Shown here: in pieces, positions 28,317 through 35,601 of the stretch | Layout of the letters: every line of letters begins with the position of its first letter | Position numbering within the stretch: the stretch's first letter is position 1 | Assembly: GCF_030913705.1 (NCBI RefSeq) | Contig: NZ_CP133190.1 | Span: forward strand, 1,302,001 to 1,366,000 | Direction of reading: 5' to 3' | Origin: Anaerocolumna sp. MB42-C2 | GTDB lineage: Bacteria; Bacillota; Clostridia; Lachnospirales; Lachnospiraceae | DNA: 64,000 nt | Made by a program: the position numbers and the translations under genes | Notes under the pieces: model-generated | What the model saw: only the letters and a program-made list of their open reading frames with translations | What the model was told of the DNA's origin: nothing | The model's database searches: none

Positions 28317-29219
28317 TTAAACCAATAAGATACTTACAAATGGTATTGTAATCAAAGATAATACTGTACTGACAAATACACAGGAGGACGCGAATACTGA
28401 ATTACCTCCATATTTATCGGCAAGCATTACTGTTGTACTTCCGGCCGGCATTGCGGATAGCAATACAATCACTCCAATTACCAGGCTGTCGACAGCAAAT
28501 AATTTTAATATTATAAGTATAACAGCAGGTATGATGATTAACCTAATGGCCGAATAGTAGAACAGTTCTTTATCCAATATTTCTTTTACATGAATTTCTG
28601 CCAGAATGGATCCGATCACGATCATGGAAATTGCCGTATTACAGTTTCCGATTCCGGAAAGTGTTTTTAACATAAAACCCGGCAGCTTAATCTGTGTAAA
28701 CATTAAAATAAATCCTATGAATACAGCAATAATGCAGGGATGTGTCATCAATTTTTTTGCTGTGGATTTCCCGTCCGTATCGGTAAATAACTTAAGACCT
28801 GAAGACCACATTGCAAACCGGAGGGGAATAAGCGCAACAGATGCAAATAAAAGGCCCTGACTCCCAAAGACGGATTCTACAATTGGGTTTCCTAAAAAGC
28901 CTGCGTTGGAGCAAATGATTGCGTACCGTAACACAGCTTGTTTATCTTTACTGCTTTTTCGAAAAAGCATCCTGCTTACAATTACATAGATCACCTGGGT
29001 AATAATGGCTGCAGCTAAAACCGTAATGCAATTAATAAGTATACTGTAAGACCAATCTATTAGAAATGAATTTACAATATTGCAGGGGAGTATTATTTCT
29101 ATAATCAGATCCGTCATTTTTTTTCTGTTATGGCACGTAATAATTCCTTTCTTCTGGGCATAGATCCCAGCAAGTATTAGTAAAAACAAAGTTCCCTGCA
29201 TATTAAGCATCGATAACAT
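28317..29219 (-). CDS. AEC family permease (auxin efflux carrier type)
   Basis: This 300-residue protein has about ten membrane helices and starts at ATG 29219 behind GGGGAGAGG. ILPCNIVNSFLIDWSY, CSNAGFLGNPIVESVFGSQG and LSAMPAGSTTVMLADKYGG match the two half-repeats of AEC carriers, which in bacteria transport malate, malonate or other organic acids. It lies between the two hydroxyacid dehydrogenase genes with 14- and 31-base gaps, so co-transcription is nearly certain, and the cargo is probably the hydroxy or oxo acid they handle. Confidence 0.87.
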   Translation of the reverse strand: MLSMLNMQGTLFLLILAGIYAQKKGIITCHNRKKMTDLIIEIILPCNIVNSFLIDWSYSILINCITVLAAAIITQVIYVIVSRMLFRKSSKDKQAVLRYAIICSNAGFLGNPIVESVFGSQGLLFASVALIPLRFAMWSSGLKLFTDTDGKSTAKKLMTHPCIIAVFIGFILMFTQIKLPGFMLKTLSGIGNCNTAISMIVIGSILAEIHVKEILDKELFYYSAIRLIIIPAVILIILKLFAVDSLVIGVIVLLSAMPAGSTTVMLADKYGGNSVFASSCVFVSTVLSLITIPFVSILLV

Positions 29220-29233
29220 ATCCTCTCCCCGCT

Positions 29234-30259
29234 TTAGTACTTATCACCGAATTCATACCGGTAATAATTCATCACTGCCGTAATACCTTTATTTTCCTCA
29301 AAGCTGTCTTTTATCTTATTCACCGGATAGGAAACCGGTCGTTTCTCCAATACTTCCGTAATCCCCAGTGCAGCCTGATATGCCATTCTCTCAAGCGCTT
29401 CCGTGGTAAATGCAGCGGTGTGAGGTGTAACAATTACGTGCTCCATATGTAACAGAGGATTATCGGGTTTAGGAAGATTACCCTCAAATACATCAAGTGC
29501 TGCTCCCATGATTTTATGCTCTTTCAGAATATTGATTAATGCACTCTCATCAATAATCTCTCCCCTGCCGGTATTGATAAGATATGCTTCTTTTTTCATT
29601 AAAGAAAGTTCCCGCTCTCCGATTATATGCTTTGTCGAGATACTTCCCGGCAAATGCAGGGATAAAAAATCAGCGGACGAAATCACTTCATCCATATCAT
29701 CCGTGAGAAGTGCATAATCCGTTTGTTTCTTCCCTTTTATCCTCCGGTTATAACCGATTACTTTCATATTTAGTCCGAATGCTGCAATTTTAGCCACCTG
29801 TGTACCGATATTTCCCATACCTATAATGCCAAGTGTTTTGCCGGATACATCACTGCCATACATTTTTCGTACTTCAAGATTGCCGCTTTTTAAACCATTG
29901 TTATAATGAATGGATCTTTTAGCAAGCATTAATATAAGTCCGATTGCATATTCGGCCACGGAGCTCTGGTTGGAACTCGCTGCGTTAGTAACCTGAATTC
30001 CAAGCCTGGTTGCAGCATCTACATCGATACAATCAACACCCACTCCATGCATGGCTACCACTTTTAGCTTTTTACAGGTTGTAAGGACCTTCTCCGTAAT
30101 ATTCCCATTCCGTGTCAGTATGCCGTCGCAATCCACTCCTTCCTCCATCAGTATTTCTTCCGTAATACCGGAACCCATCTTTAGCTCATACCCTTCTTCT
30201 TTCAGATATTCAATACCTTTTTTATCAATTGGTTCCGTAATTAATATCTTATATCCCAT
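29234..30259 (-). CDS. 2-Hydroxyacid dehydrogenase, phosphoglycerate-dehydrogenase-like
   Basis: The 341-residue enzyme starts at ATG 30259 behind GGAGGTG. It shows the NAD-binding loop LGIIGMGNIGTQVAKIA, the LINTGRGEIID segment with the catalytic Arg, ALDVFEGNLPKPDNPLL, and the catalytic His in VTPHTAAFT. There is no C-terminal ACT domain, so it is a short PGDH-like or glycerate-type dehydrogenase. It is the first gene of the operon divergent from the PucR-type regulator at 30457. Confidence 0.88.
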   Translation of the reverse strand: MGYKILITEPIDKKGIEYLKEEGYELKMGSGITEEILMEEGVDCDGILTRNGNITEKVLTTCKKLKVVAMHGVGVDCIDVDAATRLGIQVTNAASSNQSSVAEYAIGLILMLAKRSIHYNNGLKSGNLEVRKMYGSDVSGKTLGIIGMGNIGTQVAKIAAFGLNMKVIGYNRRIKGKKQTDYALLTDDMDEVISSADFLSLHLPGSISTKHIIGERELSLMKKEAYLINTGRGEIIDESALINILKEHKIMGAALDVFEGNLPKPDNPLLHMEHVIVTPHTAAFTTEALERMAYQAALGITEVLEKRPVSYPVNKIKDSFEENKGITAVMNYYRYEFGDKY

Positions 30260-30354
30260 ACAGCACCTCCGTTTTTCTTTATTTGATATAAAAAGTATAA
30301 AAGTATGCCTGTTTTCTTACAATAATCACTATGTACTGAATTAATTTAATTCGG

Positions 30355-30369
30355 TGGACACTTTGTCCA
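30355..30369 (+). promoter_or_regulatory. Candidate PucR operator in the divergent promoter
   Basis: TGGACA-CTT-TGTCCA is an exact inverted repeat centred between the dehydrogenase operon (start 30259) and the PucR-type gene (start 30457). Its first 12 bases recur at 25959-25970 upstream of the FAD enzyme gene, and CACTTTGT recurs (minus strand) at 31667-31674 before the racemase gene. Confidence 0.5.
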
Positions 30370-30456
30370 TTTTCTTATTATCCTAAGAAAAATATCGTTG
30401 ACGAATAACATATCTTGGCAGTATCCTTATAGAAACAGGAAAGTGTGGTGATTTTT

Positions 30457-31626
30457 ATGAGCTTGATGATCAGACATATCGTTGAAAATCAATTACTTAG
30501 AGGTGTTAAGCTGGTTGCAGGTTTTTCCGGAGAATCCAATGTGATATCATGGGTTAACGTAATGGAAATACTTGACTCACCTAACTCAGTGCAAAGAGGT
30601 GAGCTGCTTGTAACAACCGGTTATAATCTAAACGAACATGAATTATTTTCTGATCTTATTTTAACACTTAAGAATAATGGTGTAAGCGGTATTGCAATTC
30701 AAACCGGATATTACATCGATAAGATACCCGGTTATGTCTTAGACGAATCTGACCGGCTTGGTTTTCCTGTGCTGGAAATTCCGAAAGATCTTACTTTCTC
30801 GGATATTCTTCGAATTCTGATACAAAAAATAAATGCATCAAAATCAGAAAATGAATTGTCAGATGAAGCAGCAAGGTCCAGATTCCAATCGATATTTGAA
30901 ACTCTTAAGCAATATTCACAGATTTTGTTTCATGAATATACCGGTAAGGTTGCACATCTTTTTTATGTTCAACCCATTAATCAATATGCAGTCAGTGAGA
31001 CAACTGCTCTTACTTGTATGAACAGGATTAAATCTTATCTGACCGACCGGGCTGATACCTGTGAATATCATACAGCCAAAAATGGTATCACCTCTTTTCT
31101 CCTTATTTTTGAAACAGAAAATAAATACCTGTCCATGATCTATGATTTTAGTATTGAACTGACATTTTTATCCGAACAGCAGGGTATTCATTATTATGTT
31201 GGCATTGACCGGATAAAATCTCTCGAATCCTTATATCTTTCATTTGAGCATGTTTTAGAATGCACTGAGTTACTAAAATCCATACATGCTAAAAGAGGTG
31301 TATGTTCTTACGACAATATGACTTTTATCAAAATGTTTGGGATTCTGCATCAGAATGAACATTCATTTGTATCAGATAATCAGGCTCTTCAGATTCTTCT
31401 TAACTATGACAGGATTAACCAAACCAATTATGTACAAACCTTAAGATATTATCTTGCGGATAACTGTAATGCCTCCAAAACTGCGGCGAGGCTTTATATC
31501 CACCGGCATACGCTTCAAAAACGTCTTGAAAAAATCTATGATTTATGCGGAATTAATTCAGATGATTATTTTGCACGGTTGTATATGTCCATATCACTGC
31601 TTTTTCACGATTACTTTGCTTTCTGA
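30457..31626 (+). CDS. PucR family transcriptional regulator
   Basis: The protein has about 389 residues from ATG 30457. An in-frame GTG at 30445 would add four residues; the ribosome site is weak for both (GTGGTGA, AGGAAAG). The N-terminal PucR domain shows WVNVMEILDSPNSVQRGELL and TTGYNLN, and GIAIQTGYYIDKIPGYVLDE. The C-terminal HTH_30 region reads LRYYLADNCNASKTAARLYI and HRHTLQKRLEKI. PucR proteins often activate purine, amino-acid or organic-acid catabolism in response to the substrate. It is divergent from the dehydrogenase operon, and shares with the FAD unit a 12-base upstream motif, so these may form its regulon. Confidence 0.88.
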   Translation: MSLMIRHIVENQLLRGVKLVAGFSGESNVISWVNVMEILDSPNSVQRGELLVTTGYNLNEHELFSDLILTLKNNGVSGIAIQTGYYIDKIPGYVLDESDRLGFPVLEIPKDLTFSDILRILIQKINASKSENELSDEAARSRFQSIFETLKQYSQILFHEYTGKVAHLFYVQPINQYAVSETTALTCMNRIKSYLTDRADTCEYHTAKNGITSFLLIFETENKYLSMIYDFSIELTFLSEQQGIHYYVGIDRIKSLESLYLSFEHVLECTELLKSIHAKRGVCSYDNMTFIKMFGILHQNEHSFVSDNQALQILLNYDRINQTNYVQTLRYYLADNCNASKTAARLYIHRHTLQKRLEKIYDLCGINSDDYFARLYMSISLLFHDYFAF

Positions 31627-31752
31627 CTGGTTTTTTTTAATATGGACAACCTGTATATGTTTTTTAACAAAGTGACTACTCTTTCAGGAAATCTCTTATA
31701 TGGCTTTACATCATATAATCCATATGCTATTTTGAATTCAGAAATTACAATC

Positions 31753-31764
31753 GGCAATTGCGAA
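31753..31764 (+). repeat. Dispersed motif GGCAATTGCGAA, copy 3
   Basis: This copy lies 68 bases before the racemase start. The bases that follow (GAAACTAT...GAATATACCATGCAATT, 31762-31795) resemble a stretch at 62463-62497, so the motif may belong to a longer dispersed intergenic element. Confidence 0.4.
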
Positions 31765-31831
31765 ACTATATAGTTTTTTGAATATACCATGCAATTACTT
31801 AAGAAATTCCAACTACGAAAGGAGCCGGGAT

Positions 31832-32557
31832 ATGAGAATAAAAGGTGGTTATACAAGTTATGGGCAATATATAGGAATTTTAATGATGGATACAGTCTTT
31901 CCCAGACTTGTCGGAGATATAGGAAATGCCAGAACTTATAAATTTCCTGTCAAATACTACACGGTAAGAAATGTTTCTACCGATAAAATGAATGCATCCA
32001 ATGCTGAGAAATTATTACTTCAACCTTTCATAGAGGCAGTAAAAGAATTAGAGAAAGAAGGCTGCAAAGCGATTACTACAAGCTGCAGTTTCCTGACCGG
32101 ATTTCAAAAACAACTTGCGGACGCAGTAAATATTCCTGTATTTACCAACACGCTGATTCTAGCTCCCTTTATCCATACCATGCTTGGCAGCAAACTAAAA
32201 ATAGGTATTTTAACCGAACGGGCCGATCTTATACATGATGATACCTTTAAACAGCTGGGCTGGTCAAGTAATGATATTCCGGTCAGCATTAGCGGTATGC
32301 CCGAGGATTCCCCTTTCTCAAAACTATTTATTCAGGACAACCTGGAAGAAGACCTCGAGGTACTGGAGGATTGTATCAAAGAGCTTACCTTAAGTCATAT
32401 GGAGCAAAATCCCGATACCGGTGCAATTATTCTGGAATGTACCAATTTTGCACCATTCACTAATCTTATTCAAAACATCTCAGGTGTTCCTGTTTTTGGA
32501 ATAAATCAACTGATGGAATATATGGATTCCTGTATCTGTGCACCTGAATATTATTAG
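31832..32557 (+). CDS. Aspartate/glutamate/hydantoin racemase superfamily protein
   Basis: The protein has 241 residues from ATG 31832, which follows AAAGGAG with an 8-base spacer; the frame upstream has no site. The two catalytic cysteines of the superfamily are visible in AITTSCSFLTGFQKQL and AIILECTNFAPF, which are the symmetric acid/base residues that move a proton on each face of the substrate. It could racemise an amino acid or hydantoin, or isomerise maleate. It stands directly after the PucR-type gene on the same strand with 205 bases between, and a two-way terminator follows. Confidence 0.82.
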   Translation: MRIKGGYTSYGQYIGILMMDTVFPRLVGDIGNARTYKFPVKYYTVRNVSTDKMNASNAEKLLLQPFIEAVKELEKEGCKAITTSCSFLTGFQKQLADAVNIPVFTNTLILAPFIHTMLGSKLKIGILTERADLIHDDTFKQLGWSSNDIPVSISGMPEDSPFSKLFIQDNLEEDLEVLEDCIKELTLSHMEQNPDTGAIILECTNFAPFTNLIQNISGVPVFGINQLMEYMDSCICAPEYY

Positions 32558-32567
32558 TCTAATATAC

Positions 32568-32597
32568 TTACCGTGAGGCATGTTTTCCTCACGGTAA
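32568..32597. terminator. Bidirectional terminator between the racemase and a small minus-strand ORF
   Basis: TTACCGTGAGG (32568-32578) and CCTCACGGTAA (32587-32597) are exact inverse complements with an 8-base loop. The site is 11 bases after the racemase stop and 6 bases beyond the stop of the 32-residue ORF on the other strand. Confidence 0.85.
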
Positions 32598-32602
32598 TGC
32601 TT

Positions 32603-32701
32603 TTATTTAATATCTTTATATTCTTTATTTGGATAAATTCGGATTATAAAATTTCCGTGATAATCTACTATTTCATGAATTCCATCTAAAATTTCATTCA
32701 A
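32603..32701 (-). CDS. Predicted 32-residue small protein of unknown function
   Basis: A TTG at 32701 follows AAAGGGGGA with a 7-8 base spacer, and the frame encodes MNEILDGIHEIVDYHGNFII and a further RIYPNKEYKDIK before TAA. The peptide is acidic to neutral with alternating hydrophobic residues, and has no membrane segment or Cys. The stop lies 6 bases from a two-way terminator, which fits a real gene. Spore coat genes start 300 bases away on the other strand; whether it is sporulation-linked is unknown. I do not recognise the family. Only its short length and TTG start argue against it. Confidence 0.5.
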   Translation of the reverse strand: MNEILDGIHEIVDYHGNFIIRIYPNKEYKDIK

Positions 32702-33009
32702 AAAATATCCCCCTTTCGTTTTCTTTTGTTGAAATGCCTTATATTCCTATATTCCTATCAACCAGCCAGTTTAGCATTTCCTTACTCTATCAATTCAACT
32801 TTTTTTAAATCTTATTTTCATCTCCTTTGTTCCATTTCGTTTAAGCATTTGTTGCTCTGAGCATTATTCACCTATGTTAAGCATTTATTCAATTTCAAGG
32901 CTATTAGAATATTTCTGATATTTTATGAGAAAATATTACAAGACTCATTCACTTAAATAAATTCTCATTTCCTAGTTTGATTAATTTATAAGAAAGCCGA
33001 GGTGATACT
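32702..33009. other. AT-rich gap before the spore coat genes
   Basis: This stretch must hold the promoters of the 32-residue ORF (minus) and of the coat gene cluster (plus). I see no clear sporulation sigma-factor promoter, hairpin or repeat in it that I could defend. Confidence 0.4.
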
Positions 33010-33219
33010 ATGCTAAATGAAAAACTGGCCCCTAATGAAACCATGCAAATCCACGAAATACTTAACCTGAAGACGGTTTGTATGTCAACTTCAAAAATGA
33101 TGGAAGGGGTTGTTTTCGATCAGGATCTAAAAGCATTATTAGAACGTGATGTCCAACAATCCATTATATCCATCCAAACATTACAAAAATTATTGGAGAA
33201 AGCTCCGCTTATCAGATAA
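33010..33219 (+). CDS. Small spore-coat-associated protein (CotF-operon type), copy 1
   Basis: This 69-residue helical protein starts behind GAGGTG. It begins with LAPNETMQIHEILNLKTVCM, which is closely repeated in the 74-residue protein at 34792 (LAPNETMQLHEILTLKNLCL), so the two are paralogues. The second half is a helix ending in a hydrophobic heptad-like run (QSIISIQTLQKLL). Such small proteins stand before CotF-like genes in Clostridia. A structural role in the spore coat is likely. Confidence 0.75.
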   Translation: MLNEKLAPNETMQIHEILNLKTVCMSTSKMMEGVVFDQDLKALLERDVQQSIISIQTLQKLLEKAPLIR

Positions 33220-33255
33220 ATTCCGCATGAATCCATATTAGAAGGAGGTAACACA

Positions 33256-33618
33256 GTGATTAATGACTATCTAGAAATAAGAAATGCAGAGGGAATGCCG
33301 AAACTTGTTGACACAACAATGTCTACAGCATTCTTATTAAATTCCAAAAGTGGAGTAAGAAATATTGCAATTGCCTTGACGGAAGCGGCCTCTCCCGAAG
33401 TCAGAAACATATTGCACGACGAACTGACAAATGCGATACGTATGCATGGAGAGATTACCGCACTTATGGTTGAAAAAGGTTGGTTCCACCCTGTGGAACT
33501 GAAAAAACAATTTCAAATGGATCTGGAGTCCTCGTCAACCGCAGTACAGATAGCAAGTATGGATCTATTTCCAGGCGATACAAGCAGACGAGGAACCTTT
33601 GCAACACTTAATAAATAA
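33256..33618 (+). CDS. Spore coat protein, CotF domain, copy 1
   Basis: The 120-residue protein starts at GTG 33256 behind GGAGGT. The CotF region shows TAFLLNSKSGVRNIAIALTE, then ASPEVRNILHDELTNAIRMH and GWFHPVELKKQFQMD, which form the two long helices of the ferritin-like CotF fold. Copy 2 at 35044 shares STKSGVQNYAVAITETLSTQ and LRNTLISQLN. It is probably packed in the coat of the mature spore. It is co-transcribed with the small gene upstream and the alcohol dehydrogenase downstream. Confidence 0.85.
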   Translation: MINDYLEIRNAEGMPKLVDTTMSTAFLLNSKSGVRNIAIALTEAASPEVRNILHDELTNAIRMHGEITALMVEKGWFHPVELKKQFQMDLESSSTAVQIASMDLFPGDTSRRGTFATLNK

Positions 33619-33636
33619 AGTGGGAGGAAATAATAA

Positions 33637-34773
33637 ATGAAAGCGGTAACTTTTCAGGGTATTAAAAAAGTAATGGTTAAAGATGTTCCGGCCCCAACCA
33701 TTCTAAAGCCGGATGACATTATAGTAAAAATAACAAACAGTGCAATCTGTGGTTCTGACTTGCATCTGCTTCACGATATGATTCCTAATTTGCCCCAGAA
33801 TTATATTATTGGGCATGAACCCATGGGTATAGTAGAAGAAATTGGCCCGGAAGTAACTAAGCTAAAGAAAGGAGATCGGGTCATTATACCTTTTAATGTT
33901 AGCTGCGGTGAATGTTATTATTGTACTCACGGACTTACTTGTATGTGTGATAACTCAAACCCAAATGGAGAAGCGGGAGGATTTTTTGGTTATTCGGAAA
34001 CCTTCGGTGGGTATCCGGGTGGTCAGGCAGAATATATGAGGGTTCCTTATGGTAATTTTACTCCATTTCGCATACCTGATGATTGCGAACTGGAGGACGA
34101 GAAACTGGTGCTGATTTCCGATGCGGTATCCACAGCTTACTGGAGTGTATTAAATGCAGGGGTTGAAAAAGGCAATACCGTAACCATATTGGGATGTGGG
34201 CCGGTAGGTCTACTGGCTCAAAAATTTGCTTGGATCTTTGGTGCAGAAAGAGTTATTGCCGTAGATTATATTGATTACCGCTTGGAACATGCGCGAAAGT
34301 ATAATAAGGTGGAATCCGTTAATTTTGAACAACATCAAAACGCAGGAGAATATCTGAAAGAAATAACTCATGGCGGTGCAGATGTTGTAATTGATTGTGT
34401 AGGAATGGACGGGAAAATGACCCCTATGGAATTTGTGGGTTCGGGACTTAAACTTCAAAGCGGTTCATTAGGAGCTTTTGTTATGGCAACCCAAGCAGTA
34501 AGAAAAGGCGGCATGATACAAGTAACCGGAGTATATGGAGGCCGGTATAACGCTTTTCCTTTCGGGGATATTATGAACCGTAATGTTAATGTGAGAACAG
34601 GACAAGCTCCCGTAATACCTATTATGCCGACTCTTTATAACCTGATTGCCAATGGTAAGATTGACCCAAGTGACATTGTTACCCATAAGCTTCCCCTTGA
34701 ACAGGCACCTTTCGGTTACGAAGCATTTGATACCAAAACCGATAACTGTATCAAAGTTGTTTTAAAACCTTAA
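33637..34773 (+). CDS. Zinc-dependent alcohol dehydrogenase family protein
   Basis: The 378-residue MDR enzyme starts at ATG 33637 behind GGGAGG. The catalytic zinc site is visible (NSAICGSDLHLLH and GHEPMGIVEEIG), as is a Cys-rich lobe that could bind structural zinc (VSCGECYYCTHGLTCMCDNS). The NAD-binding loop is TILGCGPVGLLAQ. It resembles the glutathione-independent formaldehyde dehydrogenase-like branch. Its place inside a spore coat operon, between two CotF-type pairs, suggests it is packaged or expressed in the forespore or mother cell rather than used for general fermentation, but this is inference. Confidence 0.85.
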   Translation: MKAVTFQGIKKVMVKDVPAPTILKPDDIIVKITNSAICGSDLHLLHDMIPNLPQNYIIGHEPMGIVEEIGPEVTKLKKGDRVIIPFNVSCGECYYCTHGLTCMCDNSNPNGEAGGFFGYSETFGGYPGGQAEYMRVPYGNFTPFRIPDDCELEDEKLVLISDAVSTAYWSVLNAGVEKGNTVTILGCGPVGLLAQKFAWIFGAERVIAVDYIDYRLEHARKYNKVESVNFEQHQNAGEYLKEITHGGADVVIDCVGMDGKMTPMEFVGSGLKLQSGSLGAFVMATQAVRKGGMIQVTGVYGGRYNAFPFGDIMNRNVNVRTGQAPVIPIMPTLYNLIANGKIDPSDIVTHKLPLEQAPFGYEAFDTKTDNCIKVVLKP

Positions 34774-34791
34774 AAGAAAGGAGGATTCATA

Positions 34792-35016
34792 ATGCAACAG
34801 CAGTACCTTGCCCCCAATGAAACTATGCAGCTTCATGAAATATTAACATTGAAAAATTTATGCTTAACAAAATCCATTACCATGTCCCCGTTGATTTCAG
34901 ATGAAGAATTAAAAGCAATAATAACAAATGACATACAAAAATCTGTGCAGCATATCAAAGAACTTAAAGAATATCTGGAAGAATCCATGATTGCTTCCTC
35001 AGGTAGTAAAAAATAA
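34792..35016 (+). CDS. Small spore-coat-associated protein (CotF-operon type), copy 2
   Basis: The 74-residue protein follows AAAGGAGG. It is the paralogue of the 69-residue protein at 33010 and shares the N-terminal LAPNETMQ-HEIL segment and the helical second half (DIQKSVQHIKELKEYLEESM). It lies 18 bases after the alcohol dehydrogenase gene. Confidence 0.75.
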   Translation: MQQQYLAPNETMQLHEILTLKNLCLTKSITMSPLISDEELKAIITNDIQKSVQHIKELKEYLEESMIASSGSKK

Positions 35017-35043
35017 TCTATATTGATAGAAAGAAGGTTAATT

Positions 35044-35349
35044 ATGAATGCATTAATTGAAAAATTGACTGGTATGGATAAAATGAGTGATCAGGTCATA
35101 GCAACAGATTTTTTGGTATCAACGAAAAGCGGTGTCCAAAATTATGCGGTTGCTATTACAGAAACCTTGTCAACTCAATTAAGAAATACCCTGATTAGTC
35201 AGTTAAATGATACGATAACGTCTCATGAAGCGATTACTGACTATATGATGAAAAAGGGTTATTATAATGCTTATGATTTACAGGCGCAATATAAAGTTGA
35301 TTTGAAAGCTACTGATACTGCATTAAGTTTAAAAGCGGTTATTGGTTAA
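35044..35349 (+). CDS. Spore coat protein, CotF domain, copy 2
   Basis: The protein has 101 residues from ATG 35044 behind AGAAGG; an in-frame TTG at 35023 lacks a site. It is a shorter paralogue of the CotF protein at 33256 (shared segment TDFLVSTKSGVQNYAVAITE, and KGYYNAYDLQAQYKVDL near the end). It is the last gene of the five-gene coat cluster and is followed by a strong terminator. Confidence 0.85.
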   Translation: MNALIEKLTGMDKMSDQVIATDFLVSTKSGVQNYAVAITETLSTQLRNTLISQLNDTITSHEAITDYMMKKGYYNAYDLQAQYKVDLKATDTALSLKAVIG

Positions 35350-35380
35350 TTGATATCTTTAATACTACTTGAAATATTAT

Positions 35381-35433
35381 AATAAGCGATAATCGAGGCA
35401 AAAAAACTTTTTTGCCCTCGACTACCGCTTATT
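35381..35433 (+). terminator. Terminator after the spore coat cluster
   Basis: Outer arms AATAAGCG (35381-35388) and CGCTTATT (35426-35433) enclose a second stem, TCGAGGCAAAAAA with TTTTTTGCCCTCGA. It starts about 30 bases after the last coat gene. Confidence 0.8.
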
Positions 35434-35476
35434 TTCATCTGTGAAACCACTACCTTATCATTGTGTTTCATGAATA

Positions 35477-35491
35477 TGATAATTATTATCA
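35477..35491 (+). promoter_or_regulatory. Fur-type box upstream of the iron importer
   Basis: TGATAATTATTATCA is an exact 7-1-7 inverted repeat identical to the Fur-family consensus TGATAATNATTATCA. It lies 16 bases upstream of a strong promoter (TTGACT 35508-35513, 17-base spacer, TATATT 35531-35536). With iron present, Fur would be expected to bind here and limit transcription of the three transport genes. Confidence 0.8.
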
Positions 35492-35507
35492 TTTATCCGG
35501 TTTACTC

Positions 35508-35536
35508 TTGACTCTGTTAAAACCGTATGATATATT
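35508..35536 (+). promoter_or_regulatory. Sigma-A-type promoter of the iron importer operon
   Basis: TTGACT (35508-35513) and TATATT (35531-35536) are separated by 17 bases. Just downstream, GTTAGCT-TT-AGCTAAC (35543-35558) is an exact inverted repeat, in the position of a second operator or a leader hairpin. Confidence 0.7.
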
Positions 35537-35601
35537 TCAGAAGTTAGCTTTAGCTAACTCACCACGAGCAGATAATACTGCAAATTTACGAGGAGGTGTT
35601 T

